From the NCBI GenBank assembly GCA_012295275.1, contig CM022673.1, forward strand, positions 23,990,081-24,054,080: a stretch of 64,000 nt of DNA. Direction: 5' to 3'. The notes beneath the pieces are model-generated. The model did not search any database. It was not told where the DNA came from and was given only the letters and a program-made list of their open reading frames with translations. Position numbers and translations under genes: made by a program. Positions 36,503 to 51,539 of this stretch are shown piece after piece. The stretch's first letter is position 1, and every line of letters begins with the position of its first letter. Origin of the DNA: Chrysomallon squamiferum. Its lineage: Eukaryota; Mollusca; Gastropoda; Neomphalida; Peltospiridae.

Positions 36503-39500
36503 ATGGCTTCATCAGCAACCAGAGCGAAGGAAAACTGTCCCCCATCAGTGAAGAAAAAGAATTCCAGGTAATTACAAAATACTGAAACTGTAAATGAACT
36601 AACTATATAAAGCTAAAAATACTGAAAATGAGTTTCACATTATACATAAAACTATTTTATAGAATCTCTTAGCTTATATAAATAACATTTAAATTAATTT
36701 CTTTTGTATTGGACAACATTGTTAAAACTAAGAAATCATTCAAATCTTTTATTATTATTTTTGTTGTTATTATTATTATTATTATTATTTTAAATTAATT
36801 TAATTCTTCACTTACTAGAAAATATTTTATTTCACAGTAATATTTCAATATTTAATTACTTGTACTGGAAGAATGTTATTGTTAATGATGATGGAAGTTA
36901 TTGTTATTGTTATTGTTATATTTTTCTCAGTAAAATACCACAACCTGCCAAACAAAAGACAAGAAAAGTAAAAGCAGTTCCACATTTCTCAGAATTACAT
37001 CGTGATTGGAACCGGAAGTTTGAGATGGGGAAGGCTTGTCATAAAAAAGGCTCAACCATGGTAAGAAAGGACAGTTAATTAATATGTCAGTATAAATACA
37101 ACAAAAACACCCATAAATCTATTATTCATTACAGTATTCTTAGTAACTGAAAATTATATTTGACTAGTGAGGTATTCTAAATGTATTAAATGATAATTAC
37201 ATTGTGTGATGTGTACAAAGAGAATGTTGTGTGTGTCTGTGTGCTGCATTTCAATTGGTTGTGTGTTGAATGTGTTGTATGTAGTACTTTAAAATAATAA
37301 AAAAATGATATCTCCTTTTTCAGTATAACAACATATATTTACTAGGCTGTATTTGTGGATCATATAAAAATATTCTGTCCTGTACTGTGAATGATATTTT
37401 TCCTTTCTGAATTAGAAATATTAATATTGTTGCTATTGCTGCTGGAAAAGTAAATATAATTTTTTTCTTTTTAAATTTGTTTTAATAGTGGCATAACAAA
37501 ATTAATTTGTTGTTATTGCAGGTACAAGAGTTTGATCTCACTGAGCCAGGTACAAAGTTCTGTACGGTGAAGGATGAGGAGGTTTCCTGTTTTACTCCTG
37601 ACATGATGTCACTGCACAGCATCAAGTCAGGCAGAGGGCTGCAGAAATCCATGACAACTGGGCGAGCCACCATAGCAACATCAAGGTAGCAATCAAACAA
37701 GATAAATATGTTCTGATGACAAGGAAATACAATTTCCTATGATGATAAGATTGAGGTTTTTTAAAAAAAAAATTATTACCAACAGTACTGTCATCAAAAA
37801 CAAATTACAGGTAGCTGTTGATCATGATGTGTGAAATAAAACCGTGACAAGCAATCAGATTGTTTTTGTGGTAATATTTGAATTTTTATAATTTTATTTT
37901 GCAGAGTACAAAGTGAGCTGAAAAGTCGGCGTCTGTTTTGTGAGTTGCCAAGTCAGAATTCTCAATCAGAGAGACAAGAAACTCGCACAGAGGACCAACA
38001 AAACGATGGTACATTAACAAGTCAAAATACTTAATACAGCCACTTCTACTACACTATTATAATGCTACTACCACTCCTACAACTACTTTTGCGATTGCTG
38101 TTGCTACTACTGCTATTATTACTAAACTGCTCCTACTGTTATTAGTACCATCACTACTAATACTGCTGTTGTTAGTCATCTCCACTACCTCATATACAGT
38201 TAGTAGCAGCAACAACAGTAAAAATGCAAAAGTGTTGTGTTCTTTATAAAAACTTAATTATAAATATCTGTAATATAAAATAATATGCTTATTTTCTATG
38301 ATAGAATGCCTAAATAAGAGAAAATTTGAAATAGAACAGCCATGTTTAAAACGTTATTGAAATTGTTTGAAAGTTCAAGTTTTTGTTTTTATATTTAGGT
38401 TTTGAAGTGGACTGGTCAGCACTGAAGAGTATTATTAGTGATGAGGGGATAAAAACACCTCAGCCTGCAGTCAGACAGACTTTCACACTGACTGGGTCCA
38501 CTTCGCTACAAAAGGTTAGTACGTTAACACTTCTCTATACCAGGTTAGTACGTTAACACTTCTCTATACCAGGTTAGTACGTTAACACTTCTCTACAAAA
38601 GGTTAGTACGTTAACACTTCTCTTTACCAGGTTAGTATGTTAACACTTCTCTACAAAAGGTTAGTTTGATAACTCTTCTCTACAAAAGGTTAGTTTGATA
38701 ACTCTTCTCTACAAAAGGATAGTTTGTTAACTCTTCTCTACAAAAGGTTAGTATGTTAGCACTTCTGTACAAAAGGTTAGTCTGTTGTCACATGAACACA
38801 CCCAACCTTTCCAATTAACTACTTCACTAGTGAATCTGAAATAATGGTATAAGCAGACATTGCACAGTGATGAAGATTTGATGAAACACAGTAACTAAAG
38901 AGGTTATTACACAAACAGAGAAAGTCAAAATTGTCATTGCTCTAAAACTTTATTAATCAGACAAGTAGCTTTAATCTGATTGACAAAGTGACCCATGCTT
39001 CAAAAAAGAATAATACAATTGATATCACTCTTCTAAATAATGCTTATTTATTTATTTATTGTTTATTTTTATATCTTGTTGCTGTTGTTGTTAATTCAAG
39101 GGACCAAGAAACACAATCTATTGCTACGGTCAACCCCAAAAGTCATTGTTTGAATCACTGACACAGTACAGAAACCTGCTGAAATCTCGACGTGCTGCTC
39201 AGAAAAAACAGTCTGATGACAACCAGGAGAATGACCCATCAGCTGACGATGTTGATGTCGCTGTAGATAAATGTCAAGATGTGGACAAGAATAACCAGGG
39301 TAAAATGAACTTACTGAAATTAGAAACCTGTCTTAGAAGTAGAAACATTTAGTAGCAAGCATGTCTTGGAATACTGAAAAACTGAATTTGAAAACCAATA
39401 ACAGTAATAATAATAATAATAAATAATAGTAATAATGGTTAAGAAACTTTAAAGTTCATTTTGTTGGAATTTGACTGTTTTATGCTTAAACAGAAATATA

Positions 39501-42500
39501 CCTGTTTTGTCTTTGAAGAAGTGATATTTATATTTTTAATCTGTCAACTCTGTTCTATATTTTACATGCAGAAATTTTAAACAAACAGTTCTGTTAAATT
39601 TCAGTGTGTTCAACATGGAAGACAACTCCCAGATCTGTCTCGTTTCAAACATCATCGTTTGCGAGAGGGTTAAACAGTGAACCAGTGAGACAGTCGCTGT
39701 ACACAAACAACATCAACAAATCAATTTTAACACCAACTACAGCACAGCGCCATCCAAAACACAGCACAGCAAAATGTTTTCAGGTAAACTTGTTTGCATT
39801 TTTCTCTTAGTGATTAAAACTGATAGTTTTCAAATAAATAACAATATCATGTTAAATCTTTTCAGTTTGAGTTGTTTCCCTTGTATCAGATTTTCTGTCA
39901 GTGTTGTTTTATTCAGTGACTTGATGTGTTAATCCTGATTGACTGTTATTACTTGACTTTTGTATGGTGCTTGCATCTGTCAATATCATCACCTCTCAAT
40001 AGCAGCTAGGTGTGTTCTGTTTGCACCTTCCCTTACACAGTAAAGTATTTACTATGTAAATCACTGGAGAGAACAGAACCAGGCAGCTTCATCACAGCAT
40101 AAAATTTATAAAACCTACAAATGAACACATAAAACACTTGTATTTGCAGCAGCTGGTTTCCTCTCTAATCGAAAAAAACAATCCGGTCTGTCTGACATCT
40201 GATAAAATTTATAAAATATGTGCCATGTCATTTAATGATGTAACTACTTTTGTTTGGTTTTCAGGCTCAGCGTGTTCCTGTACGAACAACGCCAGGCAAC
40301 AAGTCTGACTGTCCATCATTCATAGTAAGTTTTTGTTATTTCATTTTGTTAAAGAGTCATTGATGCACACATAGTGCAGGCTATAGGATTTTAGAAAAGT
40401 TAGTTTAGATGGTGGTTTTGTTATTTTCAGAGAACGCATATTTGGTGATGTAGATGATATTAGAACTAGTCAATACTAAATTCAGTTTATGTGACTGTTA
40501 ATGAGTTGCTAACTTTTTATATAGAATATCTTCATGTGAAAGAAAAAGAGGAAAAGTAACTATTTAAGAATTATTCTCATTTATTTTTATTCAGAATTCA
40601 CTGTAAGTCATTCTGACAGAAGTGAATTCCTATTCTATGCCACATGAAATACAAATTTCTTCTTATAAAACAAGAACTACTGATAATAAAATGTTGTTTT
40701 ACAAATTTGAAATACTGGCTCAAACTAGTGTAGTTAATATTGAGATATTTTTTGTTTGTTTTTTAAAGAAAATCCGGAAAACACTGAGATGGGCTGATAC
40801 TCTAGAAAGTCCAACAACATTTCCCATGTCTAAAGAAAAAAAAACTGAAGTAAGTGATTTTTGTACTAAAAAATCCCATATAAATAAATAAAAAATAATA
40901 AGTGTTTCAGATGATGTTTATCAGTGTCACTGATGTCTTCATGTTGATGTCTGACACCTCTTGTTAATACAAGTATTAATTAGCAAATAGATTCCAGTGA
41001 TTGTTCATTACATACTTGATGAATTTCTGGGTAAAAAAAGAAATGTACAGATAAGACTTGCTTTTTGATTATGGAAGTTTGGTCATGGTAATTTACAGAT
41101 CTGAAAATAACTGAGAAATTCAAGAACATATAAATACCTGAGAAAATATGTATTTTCATTATACACAGATTGCAGCTTGATACAAAACACTGCCTTAGGA
41201 ATACATTAAAGATTTTAAAAGTGTATTTAATTTCATTGGTTGGTGTGTAACTGAACTATTTTGGATGCACAAAATGAAACAAAATCATTTTATTTCACTT
41301 GCATATTGAATGAGAATATCATTATTATACATACAAAATAAAAACTGTTCAATAATTGTGGAATTGTCAAAATTAGCTTGATAATCATGTTTTAATTGTT
41401 CTGGGTTTACAGAAATACTTGAAATGTTAATTTTTATAAATATTTTGTTTTATTTTCAGTTTTGTAGAAATATTTTTCTTGACAATAATCAGTGCTGTCA
41501 TTAAGTGTAAAAGGTAGAAAATAAATCAGTGAACACAAAGTGTAAAAATGTCAGATTCAGATAATCATTTGTTTCAGTCAGTTTTTAGAATTAACATGAA
41601 GTGAATGTTTTACTGTTTTAATAATACTCCAGACTGTGGTAGGAAGAGTATAAAATGTTTATACATGTCAAGAAAAAGTATAGTTCAAAGCAAAAAGATT
41701 AAATATTTATTAGGAGTTATATCCCTTTGAATGCTAAGCTGGAAATAAGTTCACTTCCTTTGCAGATTTCTGTTCCTACTTTTAACCTTTCTGATAAAAG
41801 TTATTATAAAACATTTACAAAGTTTTCAACATAATTTGAAACCCATATAGTTAATATTCGTTTCTTTTCCCTCCTTGTGCCTGTACATATACACAAACCT
41901 TACATGGGAATTTAGTCTGTCAGTGTGAATGTGTGTGTGTGTGTTTATCTATCTACATGTCATAGGTAAAGTAATGTGTGTGAGAACTGTGTACTACATG
42001 TCGTAGGTAATGTGTGTGAGAACTGTGTACTACATGTCATAGGTAAAGTAATGTGTGTGAGAACTGTATACTACATGTCATAGGTAAAGTAATGTGTGTG
42101 AGAACTGTGTACTACATGTCATAGGTAATGTGTGTGAGAACTGTGTACTACATGTCATTGGTAAAGTAGTGTGTGAGAACTGTACTACATGTCATAGGTA
42201 AAGTAATGTGTGTGAGAACTGTGTACTACATGTCATAGGTAATGTGTGTGAGAACTGTATCTACATGTCATAGGTAAAGTAATGTGTATGAGAACTGTGT
42301 ACTACATGTCATAGGTAAAGTAATGTGTGTGAGAACTGTACTACATGTCATAGGTAAAGTAATGTGTGTGAGAACTGTACTACATGTCATGGGTACAGTA
42401 ATGTGTGTGAGAACTGTACTATATGTCATGGGTACAGTAATGTGTGTGAGAACTGTGTACTACATGTCATAGGTAAAGTAATGTGTGTGAGAACTGTGTA

Positions 42501-43852
42501 CTACATGTCATAGGTAAAGTAATGTGTGTGAGAACTGTGTACTACATGTCATAGGTAAAGTAATGTGTGTGAGAACTGTGTACTACATGTGATAGGTAAA
42601 GTAATGTGTATGAGAACTGTACTACATGACATAGGTAAAGTACTGTGTATGAGAACTGTACTACATGACATAGGTAAAGTAATGTGTATGAGAACTGTAC
42701 TACATGACATAGGTAAAGTACTGTGTATGAGAACTGTACTACATGACATAGGTGAAGTAATGTGTATGAGAACTGTGTACTACATGTCAGGTAAAGTAAT
42801 GTGTGTGAGAACTGTGTACTACATGTCATAGGTAAAGTAATGTGTATGAGAACTGTGTACTATGTGTTATAGGTAAAGTAATGTGTATGAGAACTGTGTA
42901 CTATGTGTTATAGGTAAATTAATGTATGTGAGAACTATACTATGTGTCATAGGTAAAGTAATGTGTATGAGAACTGTGTACTACATATCATTGGTAAAGT
43001 AATGTGTGTGAGAACTGTGTACTACATATCATTGGTAAAGTAATGTGTGTGAGAACTGTGTACTACATGTCATTGGTAAAGTAATGTGTGTGAGAACTGT
43101 ACTACATGTCATAGGTAAAGTAATGTGTGCAAGAACTGTATATCATGTGTGCATCAAATTAGGTCAGGTGAGATCATGAGAGATCAATTAGAAATGTTTA
43201 TGAAAATTTTGTATATTGTACATCAAATTGGATGCACTAACTTGCATTATAGTTTATGTGTTTATGGTGATGATAATAATAGTAATAATAGTAGTAATAA
43301 TAATTTATGAAAAGGATTAGAAGTGCATGGTAGTGGTACTTACACTTATTAAATCATAAAACTGTGGTTGTAATTGTAATAAGAAGTAAGTAGTGCTACT
43401 AAACAGTAGTAGAACTATAGTAGAAGACATAGTAGTAGAAGTATAGTAGAAGACATAGTAGCAGAAGTATAGTAGAAATTATTATTAGTAATATATATGT
43501 TTCTGATATATTATGACAAGTAAGCTGTACAGTGGTGTGTTTTTGAGAAATCTGTCTTACTTGTGTTGTGTGATGAAACAGACTACCTGAACTGTTCTAA
43601 CTTGCTGAGCCAGCACATTCTCAGTGTTACCTAAACTGTAGCACATGTTATCAGGTGAAACACACAAACACACATCTCACAAAAAATAAATAAAAGTTTG
43701 GGATAATGACACAGGCAGACATCCTGCATCTTCAACTTTTGAACGGAAACAAAGCTAGGAACATTTTTTCTGAATTCTTCCTGAATTAAAGAAGGCTTTT
43801 TTAATGTGTAAATAATGATGGCTTCATTATTTGATGAAGAAATAGTTCTGAC

Positions 43853-43884
<32 letters not shown>

Positions 43885-46800
43885 GATTAATAGTCTTCAG
43901 GTGAAAATATTGATATTTCTTAGTAAAAAGAAAACCTAAAATGATGGTGCTGTCAAGAAACAGTTTTGTTCACAGTTTACTGATAGAAAATTCTCATTTA
44001 CAAACAGAGCACCTCTCACATCAAACTGCTTTGTACCTAGCTCCATTTTTACCAATTTGTCCTTCATTTTGTTATCATTCCTAATAACAGAACATTCCCA
44101 TTTCCTTACCCTCTTAGCTCTGTTGAAAATGTATTTCCTACTATGTTTCCTCTTTTTTATTTTCCCTGGGTCTCATATTGTGGGGAAGAAAAAGATTAAA
44201 AAAAGACAAAGAAACAATGTAAATCTACTTTTGGTAAAAGAAAAATAATGACAGCTGCATCATGTTAAGAAAATATGAATACATTTTCTAGACTCTCAGT
44301 GTTCCTCATTTTCTAGGACTGAAAAAAAAAAGAAAAAAAAAAAAATAAAAAACAGTTGAGTAAATCTTTGTGTGACAACATGGAAGTGACAGATGAACCA
44401 TTGTACACAGTTCCTTCCCTCATTTCCCCTCACCCAGCTTTCTAAATACATGAGATGAAGAGAATGGTAAACATAGTCTGAGAACAACACAAGTAATGAT
44501 GGTTGTGTCAGGTGAAGAGATTCTCTGATTATTAACATCCCCCGTCTTCAGTTTTACCTTGCTGAACTGAGAAGTGAGTCTACCTGTGGCAATGCGGAAG
44601 TACTGGTACGTGTCAGGTGAGGAGTCTGTGGTGAAAACTGATACTTCCTACAGCGAGAGTTTCCCACGAGCAGCCTGGCTGATTCACCTCAACACAATGT
44701 CAGACATGTTGGAACTGACTCTGTGTTTTCACCTCGCCAGTTCTCCTCCGTCAGTTTGATGTTGTCAAGTGGGAACAGGTGCAAAAACATCACACTATTA
44801 ATATGATTTGAAAACTCCTACTTAAGTTTAACAATCATTTACACGAAGGAATGAACATGTGTTTGATGATATAATCAACAGAGTTTTACAGTTGTAGCAG
44901 TGTTTTGTAACAGCTGGTGTGAAAAAAAGAAATATGTTTTATATTCATTTTATTGTTCTTGCACCTACTATGATGTTATTTACCTCATAAAAAGTACTCT
45001 GAAGAGAGCTGTTCACTTCTAAACTTTTAACCTACAAACAGCTTCTAAATATAACTTTTTTTTTTTCTAAACACAAATTAAAATGCAACATATGTGTTGT
45101 TAATGATTTGTTTTTATTTACGGTTTTTAATACACAAAATCTTGATGAGTATTTCAGTCAGAAATCACAGTAAATAATATCTGATAAAATTCAGTTTATA
45201 ACAATAACAATAAAAATAAAAAATAACAATTATTTCAGTTAGTTGTAATAATACTACATTCACAGTAGTGACATAAATACAGCATAATACAAAGTAGTTA
45301 CAAAAGAATTTCCAAAAAATTTATTTTTTGTTTTAAAAACATATCTACACTCTTACACAAAAACATTATTATAAACATGTGAAAAGTTGTTGGATTGGAG
45401 TATTTTCAATACACCTTGTAGTGATAGTAGTTGTAGGAATATGGGTAGTAGTAGTCATGAGAGTGCTGGTGCTAGTACAGTAGTATAATAATGCTAGTAA
45501 TAGTAGTAGGAGTAGTAGTAGGATGACTAATATAACAGCAGCAGTAGTAGTAGTAGTGGTATTGGTAGCATGTGACTCTGTGTCAGTTCATGAAAAGTAA
45601 CAGAATTATTTCTCCTGGTGGACTCTGCATGTTTTTACCTGTTCCAGTTATACTACTGTTTATCTGCAGTTTATTTCTGTAGAAAGCTGCATGTTAAAGA
45701 TTTTTATTTTTCTCAGATAGGAATAGAACAGTCCATAGCACTGTTGTAAAACTAATGTGTGTGTGTGTGTGTAGTTATGTGTCTGTGAGTGTGTATGTTT
45801 TTGTATGTTTACTCATGTGTCTGTGTCAGTGTATGTGTATGTGTGTTTCTGTGTATATGTTTACACCTTTGTGACTGTGTCTTTTTGTGAGTGTGTGAGA
45901 GTGTGTGTATGTTTATGCCTGTATGTGTGTTTTTATGTGTTTATGTATATGTGTGGTGTGTTTATGTTCATATGAGTATGTTTTTGTGTAAGAGTGGTTG
46001 TGTGTGTGTGTGTGTGTGTGTGTGAATATAAATGAGAGTATGTGTTTTTCTCTCTGTGTACTACATAAAAGTATATAGTTGAAATAAACTTGTAATGGAA
46101 TAGAAATGGTATATGTAAAAAGATATGTCACTTATGTGAGAACTCTTTAAAAGTATATGGCTAAAATAAACTTGTACTGGTGTAGAAATGGTATATGTAA
46201 AAAGTATATGTATGCAGTGTATAAAAGTATATGGCAGAAATATATTTGAACAGGAATAGAAATGGTATATGTAAAAAGTATATGTATGAGTGTATAAAAG
46301 TATATGGCAGAAATATATTTGAACAGGAATAGAAATGGTATATGTAAAAAGTATAAGTGTATAAAAGTATATGGCAGAAATATATTTGAACAGGAATAGA
46401 AATGGTATATGTAAAAAGTATATGTATGCAGTGTATAAAAGTATATGGCAGAAATATATTTGAACAGGAATAGAAATGGTATATGTAAAAAGTATATGTA
46501 TGCAGTGTATAAAAGTATATGGCAGAAATATATTTGAACAGGAATAGAAATGATATATGTAAAAAGTATATGTATGCAGTGTATAAAAAGTATGCATTTA
46601 AATATTTGAACATGGAAATGGTATATGAAAAAGTATATGTATGCAGTGTATAAAAATATGGTAATATATTTGAACAGGAATAGAAATGATATGTGTAAAA
46701 AAGTATGTGTAGTGTATAAAAGTATATGGTTGAAATATATTTGAACAGGAATAGAAATGATACATGTAAAAAGTATATGTATGCAGTGTATAAAAAGTAT

Positions 46801-48358
46801 GGCGTATGGCATTTGAACAGGAATAGAAATGATATGTAAAAAAGCATGTGTGTAGCATTTAAAAGTATATGGTTGAAATAAACTTGCACAATGGTGTAAA
46901 AAGCATATGGTTGAAATAAACTTGTACAGTGTAAAAATGTTATATGTAATAGTATATGTGTGTAGTGTATAAAAGTATATGGCAGAAATATATTTGTACA
47001 GGAATAGAAATGGTATATGTACAAAGTATATGTGTGTACTGTTTAGAAGTATATGGTTGAAATACACTAGTACTGGAGTCAAAATGGTATATGTAAAAAT
47101 TATATGTGTAGCATATAAAAGTATATGTGTAATATATAAAAGTATATGGTTGAAATACATACTACTGGAGTAGAAATGGTATATATAAAAAGTATATGTG
47201 TGTAGTATATAAAAGTATATGTGTAATATATAAAAGTATATGGTTGAAATACATAGTACTGGTGTAGAAATGGTATATGTAAAAAGTGTCGGTGTGCACA
47301 GTTTAAAAGTGTATGGTTGAAATACACTGGAACTGGAGTAGAAATGGTTCTGACTCACATAAATGTTTGATGTTGAGATAAAATCTTTGTTCATGTTTAT
47401 GGAGAACAGTGTTTAATGAAGTCGTGTGCAGTGTAAACAGTCAGTGACTTGTAAACTCAGGTAGCTCTGGTTAATGTTACAGTGTTGAGTAATGCGTGAG
47501 AGAAATAAATTCTTTTTACTAACTTCAGCAATACTGGTTTTTATACTGCTGTTTTACTGTTACTGTTTTCAGAAACTGAAAGCATATTTCAAGATTTTAT
47601 ATTCATTCCTTTTGGATTTTTTGTTTTATTGCTTTTTTTAAATTTATTTATTCATTTGTTTGTTTATTGTTTGTTTTTTTTCTGATAGAGATTTGGTCTC
47701 TTGGTTTACTTAATGTATATAATTTATTTACTTTTGTAGTTTAAATGATTACAGATACTAGTTTATCGTTAAAAACAAGAAATCACTATTTCTACAATTG
47801 GAATAGTTTTAATCTAACAGTTTTGCCCAAAGTTTCAGAAATAAAATGTTGGTTTTCCTTGCAAATCCATACTTAAGTCAGACTTAATATGTGTAAAAAT
47901 GTTTGTCAGTTTAATAATTTACGTTGTCATCAGACATATTACTACCACTGTGATCATATCATTCATAGTGTTGACAGGTTACTACCGCTGATCATATCAT
48001 TCATAGTGTTGACAGGTTACTACCACTGTGATCCTATCATTCATAAATTGACATATTACTATCTTTGAGATCATATCATTCTCAGTGTTGACATGTTACT
48101 ATACTACAATGTGTGTGTGTGTTACCATATTACAGTGTGTAAGTAAGTTACTATATTACAGTGTGTGTATTACCATATTACAGTGTGTAAAGTATAAATT
48201 ACTATATCACAGTGTACATATAGGTTACAGATGGAAGGCAGTGTCTGTGTGTTACTCTATTATTGTGTGTGTATACATGTGTTTATTACAATATAAATAT
48301 ATATTACAGTTAGAAACCAGTGTGAGTGTGTATAAATATATATTACAGATAGAAGGAA

Positions 48359-48390
<32 letters not shown>

Positions 48391-51300
48391 TTCTATATCA
48401 GTGTATATGAATGTATTACAGTGTATATTACAGATAGAAAGAAGTGTGTGTTTATATGTGTTACTATATCAGTGTTTATGAATGTATTACAGTGTATATT
48501 ACAGATAGAAAGAAGTTTGTATTTATATGTGTTACTATATCAGTGTATTACAGTGTATATTACAGACAGAAAGAAGTTTGTATTTATATGTGTTACTATA
48601 TCAGTGTTTATGAATGTATTACAGTGTATATTACAGACAGAAAGAAGTTTGTATTTATATGTGTTACTATATCAGTGTTTATGAATGTATTACAGTGTAT
48701 ATTACAGATAGAAAGAAGTTTGTATTTATATGTGTTACTATATCAGTGTTTATGAATGTATTACAGTGTATATTACAGACAGAAAGAAGTGTGTATGTAT
48801 GTATTACTATATCACAGTGTATATTACAGATAGAAAGAAGTGTTGTTTATATGTGTTACTATATCAGTGTATTACAGTGTATATTACAGATAGAAAGAAG
48901 TTTGTATTTATATGTGTTACTATATCAGTGTATTACAGTGTATATTACAGATAGAAAGAAGTTTGTATTTATATGTGTTATTATATCAGTGTATTACAGT
49001 GTATATTACAGATAGAAAGAAGTGTGTATTTATGTATTACTATATCACAGTGTATATTACAGATAGAAAGAAAGTGTATGTATGTATCACTATATCACAG
49101 TGTATATGTATGTATTACAGTGTATATTACAGATAGAAAGAAAGTGTATGTATGTATTACTATATCACAGTGTGTGTTTATGTGTGTTACTATATCACTG
49201 TATTGCAGACAGAGTGTGTTGGACAAAGTGATGGTAGCAGGCTGCAGTTCTGTGATGATTCATCTCACTCAGTGAGTCATCCTCCGATTCCTTCACAACA
49301 ACACACAGAACACCACAGCACCACCACACAGAGGCATGCTGCACAACACCGCTGCTGTCACAGTGCTGCCAGTGACAGCCATGATGTTGTACACATCCTG
49401 ACTGCAGTAGGTGATAACTGCTGCCATAGCAATGACACTGGAACATCACAGATTGAGGTAAATTTGTAAAAAAGTTTGTTTTTTTCACTTGTGTTAATTT
49501 CACATTGTATTGTTTGATATTCGTCATTATTTAACAATAGATGGGGATATATATATATATATATATAAGCAAAATGAAAAATGAAAAAAAACATTAAAGT
49601 CAAAAAATATTTACAAACGAAGAAAAAGTTTCTGATATTTATTAACAGATATCAAGAAAAAAAAATCAATTAAAAAGACCCAAATAACATTACTGTTAAT
49701 AAATAAATAAAACTAAAAAAATTACTAAAAAAATGAAATGAATTAAATGACTGTAGAAAATAAAGAAATAAAAGTGACATATTTTTTAATTTTTTTTTTA
49801 AAATTAATAATGGTAGATTCTTTAGATTTGTGTCAACTTAAATTGAGAAAATAAATAAATTAATTATTAATTGTAATGATAACAAGAATAGTAAAGTAAC
49901 AAGATTTGTTTTTATTCATTATATTCATGATTAAATTTAGTGTTAATTCTCATTTCCTTTTCAATTCATTTATCAGGGTAAACATGTTACTATAATTAAC
50001 AAAGATGCGAGTGTTTCAAGGTGCTACATGACATGACGGCTTCACGTGCTTTTCCCATTAATTCAGATATGCCCTGACATTTTCTCTTAATATTCAGCAG
50101 TTGTTAATGAAAACAGAAATTACTTGATGCAAATTTTCTAAGTAAAATTATTCACTGTTAAAACCTCTTAGTGTAGTGTTTGTGAAGAAACACATTGACT
50201 GACATTGTTTGTTCATGTTTGAAATTATGATATCTAAATATCATTTAAAAAAATAAATTAATAAATAAATAACCCCACAAAAGCCCCCATCTTTTATCTA
50301 TTATTTTTTTTTAATTATTATTATTATTATTTTATAATATAAATTAGTTTTTCACTATCAGTTGGACTGTCAGTTTTCATTAAGACATTTATGTTAATCA
50401 CATTTATAATACTTTTTTTAAATACTTCCTCACTCTTGTTACATCCCATCAGCCTGTAATGTTTGTATAAATGAGGGGTGTGGGGTCTTGCAGGGCGGAG
50501 ATGGTGTGTGTGTCTTTCTGTTCTTTGTTTCGCTGGGAAAGGTCGACTTGTTTTCTCTGTGGTTATCTTAATTGTGATAACGCAGACGTGGGTAAATATG
50601 ACTACAGTGTGTTTGTTGTGTACACAATCTTCATCACACACTCGGAATATTAATTTGTATAAAGAGTTGATAAGTTTGTGTGAGAATATGAGAAAATGTT
50701 CATTTAGTTATAAAGAAAACTTAGCTGAAACTGGATACATTATGAACTGATGTTGTTTTTTTTTTTTTTTTATATCAACAGTTTATTATTTTATTTTATT
50801 TTTTTTATTTTTTTTTTTTTTTCAACTTTGCTGAATCAAGAAGATTTTTTTTTTTTTTTTTTTTTTAAAGGAAACTAATTGTTGCTGATAAATACATAAT
50901 TTTTTTTATTTGCATCTTAATTGTTCTCTTAGGATTGTATGGCATTTCTTTGAACTTGAGAAAAATGTTGTTAGTATGTCTGAAACTAATTTCTCCTCTA
51001 ACTAAACATTTTTTTTTTTAAAAAAAATTCCATTTATGCGTAAAATGAATATTTACACTTAACAAATATTTGAAAAATAATAATTAAATGTAGGTTACTG
51101 ATGTTTAATTTGGTTTATAAAATAAAAATGAGAACACTTAAACTTTCAACATTATCTTTGTTATTTGAAAATTGAGTAAATATTAAATTAGGTGTTTGCT
51201 TTTTTTTTTTTGAAAATGTTAAAATGTCAAATTAAATATGTTATAGATACATAGGCATAATCAATTTACAGTAATAGTGAAGGGGAAAAAAAATTCTGTT

Positions 51301-51503
51301 CACATGTTAAAATAATTTATATTATTTTTTACAAGTTGTATTATAAGTATTAAACTTTTTTGATTGTATTGTATTTTAAACTTGGTTTGTTTTGTTTAAC
51401 AAATGATTTTGTAAATAGTTTTATTCAAAGATTGGAAATGTTTTTATATTTTAAAATGGTATATTCGATTATTTAACTTTATATAGTGTATTTAATAAAT
51501 AAG

Positions 51504-51539
<36 letters not shown>

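Noticed and set aside
42284-42831. Repeated open frames on both strands (VLHVIGKVMC-type)
   Set aside because: Period artefact of the 41-bp minisatellite.
46147-47394. Very long minus-strand open frame (415 codons) and its overlapping neighbours
   Set aside because: They lie wholly in the 74-bp minisatellite, are open in several registers at once and have a repeated Y/F/H/I/L composition without domain character.
48085-49208. Several overlapping plus-strand open frames rich in YITDRKK repeats
   Set aside because: Translation of a tandem array in different registers. Only the part from 49209 is supported, by an acceptor and frame continuity.
50450-50650. Slightly GC-richer patch with open frames on both strands and a cttgcag acceptor
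   Set aside because: The candidate exon would be hydrophobic and unlike the rest of TROAP, and the neighbouring exons 49209-49457 and 51684-53084 already join in phase.
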